Below, in pieces: positions 13,613 through 16,576 of a stretch of DNA of 16,576 bases. Position 1 is the stretch's first letter, and the number at the start of each line of letters is the position of its first letter. The notes under the pieces were generated by a model. The model was not told where the DNA came from. It saw only the letters and a list, made by a program, of their open reading frames with translations, and did not search any database. Location of the stretch: the NCBI RefSeq assembly GCF_032085515.1, contig NZ_JASXSX010000007.1, positions 1 through 16,576 of the forward strand, given 5' to 3'. The position numbers were made by a program, and so were the translations under genes. The DNA is from Gleimia hominis. GTDB lineage: Bacteria > Actinomycetota > Actinomycetes > Actinomycetales > Actinomycetaceae.

Positions 13613-15876
13613 CCACGCCGATGACTTTGTTTGCCGCCACGGTTACTGGCGTACACAACAACAACCACTACCCGAACAAGCACACCGTCACGGACGTGGC
13701 GTCGTTGGCTGCCGCCGTCGCGTTTGATCATGTGGCAGCCACCTATGTGAATGATCGCCGCTCAAGCGCAGCCTTCATGGCGTCGGACTGTGTGGTGATG
13801 GATATCGACAACGACCATACTGAATCCCAGACCGACTGGATAACGCCCGAGAAGCTTGGTGAGTTGATTTCGGGTGTGGAGTTCATGACCGCGACCTCTC
13901 GTAATCATATGAAGCCGAAGGGCGTGTTATCGGCGCGGCCGCGATTCCACGTCTACTTCCCAATCCACGAATTGCGCGACGCAGACGAATACACTGGACT
14001 CAAGCACCGCCTCGCTGGTCGTTTTGGGTTCTTTGACCGTAATGCTCTCGACGCGGGACGCTTCATCTATGGCACCACCAGCCCACAAGTCACGACTCAT
14101 TCGGGTGGCAAGCTGCTTGATGACTGGCTGGATGAGATGGACGAGCAGGATGTGTTCGCTGCCTTCGACCAAAGCACTCTGGCTATTGGTGAGGGCTCAC
14201 GCAACGCCACGCTCTCGCGCTTCGCAGGCAGAGTCCTAATCCGCTATGGCCAGACCGACCAGGCACGTGGCCTGTTTGAAAAGAAAGCCTCCCTGTGCGA
14301 ACCGCCCCTGTCGGACGGTGAACTACGGACGATTTGGAATAGTGCCTGCAGGTTTGCCACGAAAGTTGCCTCCCAGCCGGATTACGTGCCGCCGGACCAG
14401 TTTGAGGATCTGATGTCACTGCGTCCTACGGATTTTACGGATATAGGGCAAGCATCGGTGTTCGCAGCAGAGTATGCGCACAGAGTGTGTTTTTCGACTG
14501 CGACGAAATGGTTGGCATACCACGAGGGTGCATGGCGCGAGTCCGAACCAAAAGCACATCGGGCAGCCCAACAGCTCACCGACCGTCAACTCGAAGACTC
14601 TCTCCTGGCTGTTGGGCAAGCACGCAAGGATCTCAACGCTATCGGAGTCGGTCAGCTCATTGATACGGGACTGACGCGTAACAGGCTGTTGAAAGAAATG
14701 AGTAAAGACCAGCGCGAGGTCTTTGCCGTGTTCGAGGACGCGCAAGCATGGCACAAGTTCGTGTTGAAATATCGCAACAACAGTCGGATAGAAGCTTTCC
14801 GTAAAGAAGCCGAGCCCCTCCTAGAAATCAACCCCGATAGTCTGGACGCGAACCCGTACCTGCTCAACACGCCCACAGCCACTTTCGACCTGAGGGATGG
14901 TAGTCGGCGTGAGCATGACCCGGCAGATTTCATCACCAAGCAAACCAGCCTCGACCCTTCGAGCGAGGGCATGGATGTGTGGTTGGCAGCGTTAGACACG
15001 ATATTCCAAGGCGACCAAGAGTTGATCGACTATGTGCAACGAGTGTGTGGGCTAGCGGCTATCGGGAAAGTCATGATCGAAGCGTTGATTATCGCTTACG
15101 GTAACGGAGCCAACGGCAAATCAACATTCTGGAACACGGTTTCTAAAGTGTTGGGCTCGTATGCGGGATCCATCGCTGCCGAAGTGCTCATCGCGGGACG
15201 TAAATCGAACGCGAAGAATGATATGGCCGAAACCCGAGGCTTACGGTTCTTGATTGCTGCTGAAACTGAGGAAGGCGCCCGCCTGTCCACCGCGTCAACC
15301 AAGCAGCTCGCCTCGACCGACAAGATCGCGGCCGAGAAAAAATTCAAAGACCCTTTCGCTTTCACCCCCACCCACACGTTGGTTTTATATACGAACCATC
15401 TGCCGAAAGTGGGAGCTAGAGATACGGGCATTTGGAGGCGCCTGATCGTCATCCCCTTCAACGCGAAAATCGAAGGAAGCCAGGACATCAAAAACTACGC
15501 CGACCAGCTCTATGAGCAAGCAGGTGGCGCGGTACTTGCTTGGATCATGGAAGGCGCGCGCCTAATCCACGCCGAGAACTACCAGCTTGAGACTCCACGC
15601 AGCGTGAAATCCGCATCCGAGGAATACCGGGCAGCTAACGACTGGTTCGCCCAGTTCCTCGACGAATGCTGCGAGGTTAACCCAGGGCTGTCGGAAAAGT
15701 CCGGTCAACTCTACAGCGCTTACCGCGCCTGGGCTCTGGCACGCGGGGACTACACCCGGTCAACAACCGACTTCGCTGTCGCTTTGGAGAAAGCCGGTCA
15801 CACAAAAAACCGCACCAATAAAGGCGTCCGCGTCGCGGGTTTGCGCCTGAAAAACGAATTCGAACAAGGAGAATGA
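13609..15876 (+). CDS. Primase-polymerase/SF3 helicase fusion, phage P4-type (755 aa)
   Basis: The start is ATG 13609 with GGAGG seven nt upstream; the frame is open further upstream only as overlap with the previous gene. The N-terminal domain is an archaeo-eukaryotic type primase-polymerase: VVMDIDND with D65 and D67 as metal ligands, and RPRFHVYFPI with H114. A linker and D5_N-like region follow. The SF3 helicase has Walker A GNGANGKST (498-506), a downstream acidic LIAAETEEGA, TLVLYTNHLPKV with the sensor Asn, and GIWRRLIVIPF with the arginine finger candidate. A C-terminal winged-helix-like region (about 670-755) ends the protein. It would prime and unwind at the element's origin together with the family A polymerase upstream. 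All main motifs are intact, and length is normal for such fusions. Confidence 0.94.
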   Translation: MTTPMTLFAATVTGVHNNNHYPNKHTVTDVASLAAAVAFDHVAATYVNDRRSSAAFMASDCVVMDIDNDHTESQTDWITPEKLGELISGVEFMTATSRNHMKPKGVLSARPRFHVYFPIHELRDADEYTGLKHRLAGRFGFFDRNALDAGRFIYGTTSPQVTTHSGGKLLDDWLDEMDEQDVFAAFDQSTLAIGEGSRNATLSRFAGRVLIRYGQTDQARGLFEKKASLCEPPLSDGELRTIWNSACRFATKVASQPDYVPPDQFEDLMSLRPTDFTDIGQASVFAAEYAHRVCFSTATKWLAYHEGAWRESEPKAHRAAQQLTDRQLEDSLLAVGQARKDLNAIGVGQLIDTGLTRNRLLKEMSKDQREVFAVFEDAQAWHKFVLKYRNNSRIEAFRKEAEPLLEINPDSLDANPYLLNTPTATFDLRDGSRREHDPADFITKQTSLDPSSEGMDVWLAALDTIFQGDQELIDYVQRVCGLAAIGKVMIEALIIAYGNGANGKSTFWNTVSKVLGSYAGSIAAEVLIAGRKSNAKNDMAETRGLRFLIAAETEEGARLSTASTKQLASTDKIAAEKKFKDPFAFTPTHTLVLYTNHLPKVGARDTGIWRRLIVIPFNAKIEGSQDIKNYADQLYEQAGGAVLAWIMEGARLIHAENYQLETPRSVKSASEEYRAANDWFAQFLDECCEVNPGLSEKSGQLYSAYRAWALARGDYTRSTTDFAVALEKAGHTKNRTNKGVRVAGLRLKNEFEQGE

Positions 15877-15879
15877 TCA

Positions 15880-16482
15880 ATGAACTTCTACGAATGGGTC
15901 ACCCAGCATTATTACAACCAAGACACCCCTGAAGGTGACTTGGCTGGTGACATGGCGTGGGATGACTACGCTGGAGCAAACACTAAGGAAGCGATCCTCA
16001 CTCACCTGCACAGGTGCGGAGCCTGTGATGATTGTATCGGCGTGTTCAACCGCTGCTGGCGCAGATACCAAAACGCGCCAGACAGGGACGAACCCACCAG
16101 CATGCCTGCCATACCAGTGTTGACTCCACCCAAGCCCCTCATCGGGCGCTGGCAAGATTCCCAACCCGGACAAGGTTTCCTTGATCTCAACCATGACGAT
16201 CAGCAGTTTCTTTTAGAGTGGATCGCCACACGCCTGACCCCGAGTGAACAATGGAATCGAAAACGTTCCAGCTACGGCATCAAACACGCCTTCACTCGAG
16301 ATACCGGCATTTACATAACGAACGCTCAGTTCAAGGACGCAATGATCCTCGCCGGATATGCGCCTAAGAACCAGGTAGCACTCAACCACGTCTACCAGAT
16401 CAGTGAGTACTCGCAAGCCTTCAGTTATAAACCCTGCATTGCCACAAGCTATTGGCTTCCAGGCGAATGCGGACAGGACTAA
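15880..16482 (+). CDS. YozE-SAM-like N-terminal, Cys-cluster phage protein (200 aa)
   Basis: The start ATG 15880 has AAGGAGA about 10 nt upstream, inside the end of the primase gene. Residues 1-45 (MNFYEWVTQHYYNQDTPEGD, then LAGDMAWDD) resemble the YozE SAM-like domain. Next comes HRCGACDDCIGVFNRCWRR with C46, C49, C52 and C59, a possible zinc site. After a Pro-rich linker (about 66-90) there is a C-terminal domain (about 104-162) with FLLEWIATRLTPSEQW, SSYGIKHAFTRDTGIYITN and FKDAMILAGYAP, which I have seen as a conserved pattern in early proteins of Gram-positive phages but cannot name. The role is unknown; operon position after the primase suggests a replication accessory or DNA-binding regulator. 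Confidence 0.75.
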   Translation: MNFYEWVTQHYYNQDTPEGDLAGDMAWDDYAGANTKEAILTHLHRCGACDDCIGVFNRCWRRYQNAPDRDEPTSMPAIPVLTPPKPLIGRWQDSQPGQGFLDLNHDDQQFLLEWIATRLTPSEQWNRKRSSYGIKHAFTRDTGIYITNAQFKDAMILAGYAPKNQVALNHVYQISEYSQAFSYKPCIATSYWLPGECGQD

Positions 16483-16536
16483 ACCTCTGTGACCAGGGAA
16501 AGTGTAGGGCGTGTAGGTCTATATATATTAATCGCG

Positions 16537-16570
16537 TAGAAAAAATAGAAATGAAAAAATATTTTTTCTA
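16537..16570. repeat. Perfect AT-rich inverted repeat at the window end
   Basis: TAGAAAAAATA (16537-16547) and TATTTTTTCTA (16560-16570) are exact inverted copies separated by 12 nt, within a strongly AT-rich stretch that also has TATATATATTAAT (16520-16532). The setting, 55 bp after the last gene, allows a bidirectional terminator-like hairpin, a promoter region or a DNA unwinding element. The stem has only two G-C pairs, which is weak for a terminator. Confidence 0.6.
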
Positions 16571-16576
16571 TATATA

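Noticed and set aside
1..16576. CRISPR array, tRNA, rRNA, insertion sequence or integrase
   Set aside because: I found no regularly spaced direct repeats, no cloverleaf-like sequence, no transposase motif and no recombinase motif in any credible frame.

Overview
The window looks like the early (replication) region of a prophage or phage-derived element from a high-GC Gram-positive host. The best guess is an Actinomycetaceae-type actinobacterium, because it carries FimA/SpaA-like sortase-assembled pili and has moderately high GC, with Actinobacteria-style GTG starts and ATGA overlaps. No integrase, structural phage gene, tRNA or rRNA is visible, so genus and element boundaries cannot be fixed.

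Layout. (1) Positions 1-5179, plus strand: a tight early operon of two small unknown proteins, a DUF2800 RecB/Cas4-like nuclease, a DUF2815 ssDNA-binding-like protein, an HNH-AP2 homing-type endonuclease and a family A DNA polymerase. (2) Positions 5176-11836, minus strand: an accessory island made of an Abi_2 (AbiD/AbiF-type) HEPN protein and a three-gene sortase pilus operon (tip adhesin, major pilin, class C sortase), with a lower-GC look in the pilin genes. (3) Positions 12160-16482, plus strand: a structured leader, then a BRO-N/KilAC antirepressor, a DUF4406 protein, a prim-pol/SF3 helicase fusion and a YozE-like Cys-rich protein. The window ends in an AT-rich inverted repeat.

How it fits together. 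Regions 1 and 3 are two operons of one DNA replication programme (nuclease, SSB-like protein, polymerase; then primase-helicase). They appear to share a leader element: two 12-nt blocks separated by 6 nt occur at 7-36 and 12162-12191, and the differences around the second block are compensatory changes in a 4-bp stem enclosing an identical 10-nt loop. That is good evidence for a conserved RNA hairpin. The island sits in the gap between the two operons and reads in the opposite direction, as expected of lysogenic-conversion ('moron') cargo.

The strongest single finding is in the tip adhesin gene. Its start and signal peptide are out of frame with the rest because of a run of nine C on the plus strand (nine G in the gene) at 11771-11779. 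Ten G would restore an 838-residue LPLTG adhesin. This is the layout of a slipped-strand phase switch, seen here in the OFF state, on cargo that also includes a phage-defence-like HEPN protein. The region upstream of the Abi gene has three inverted repeats and could encode a structured RNA partner.
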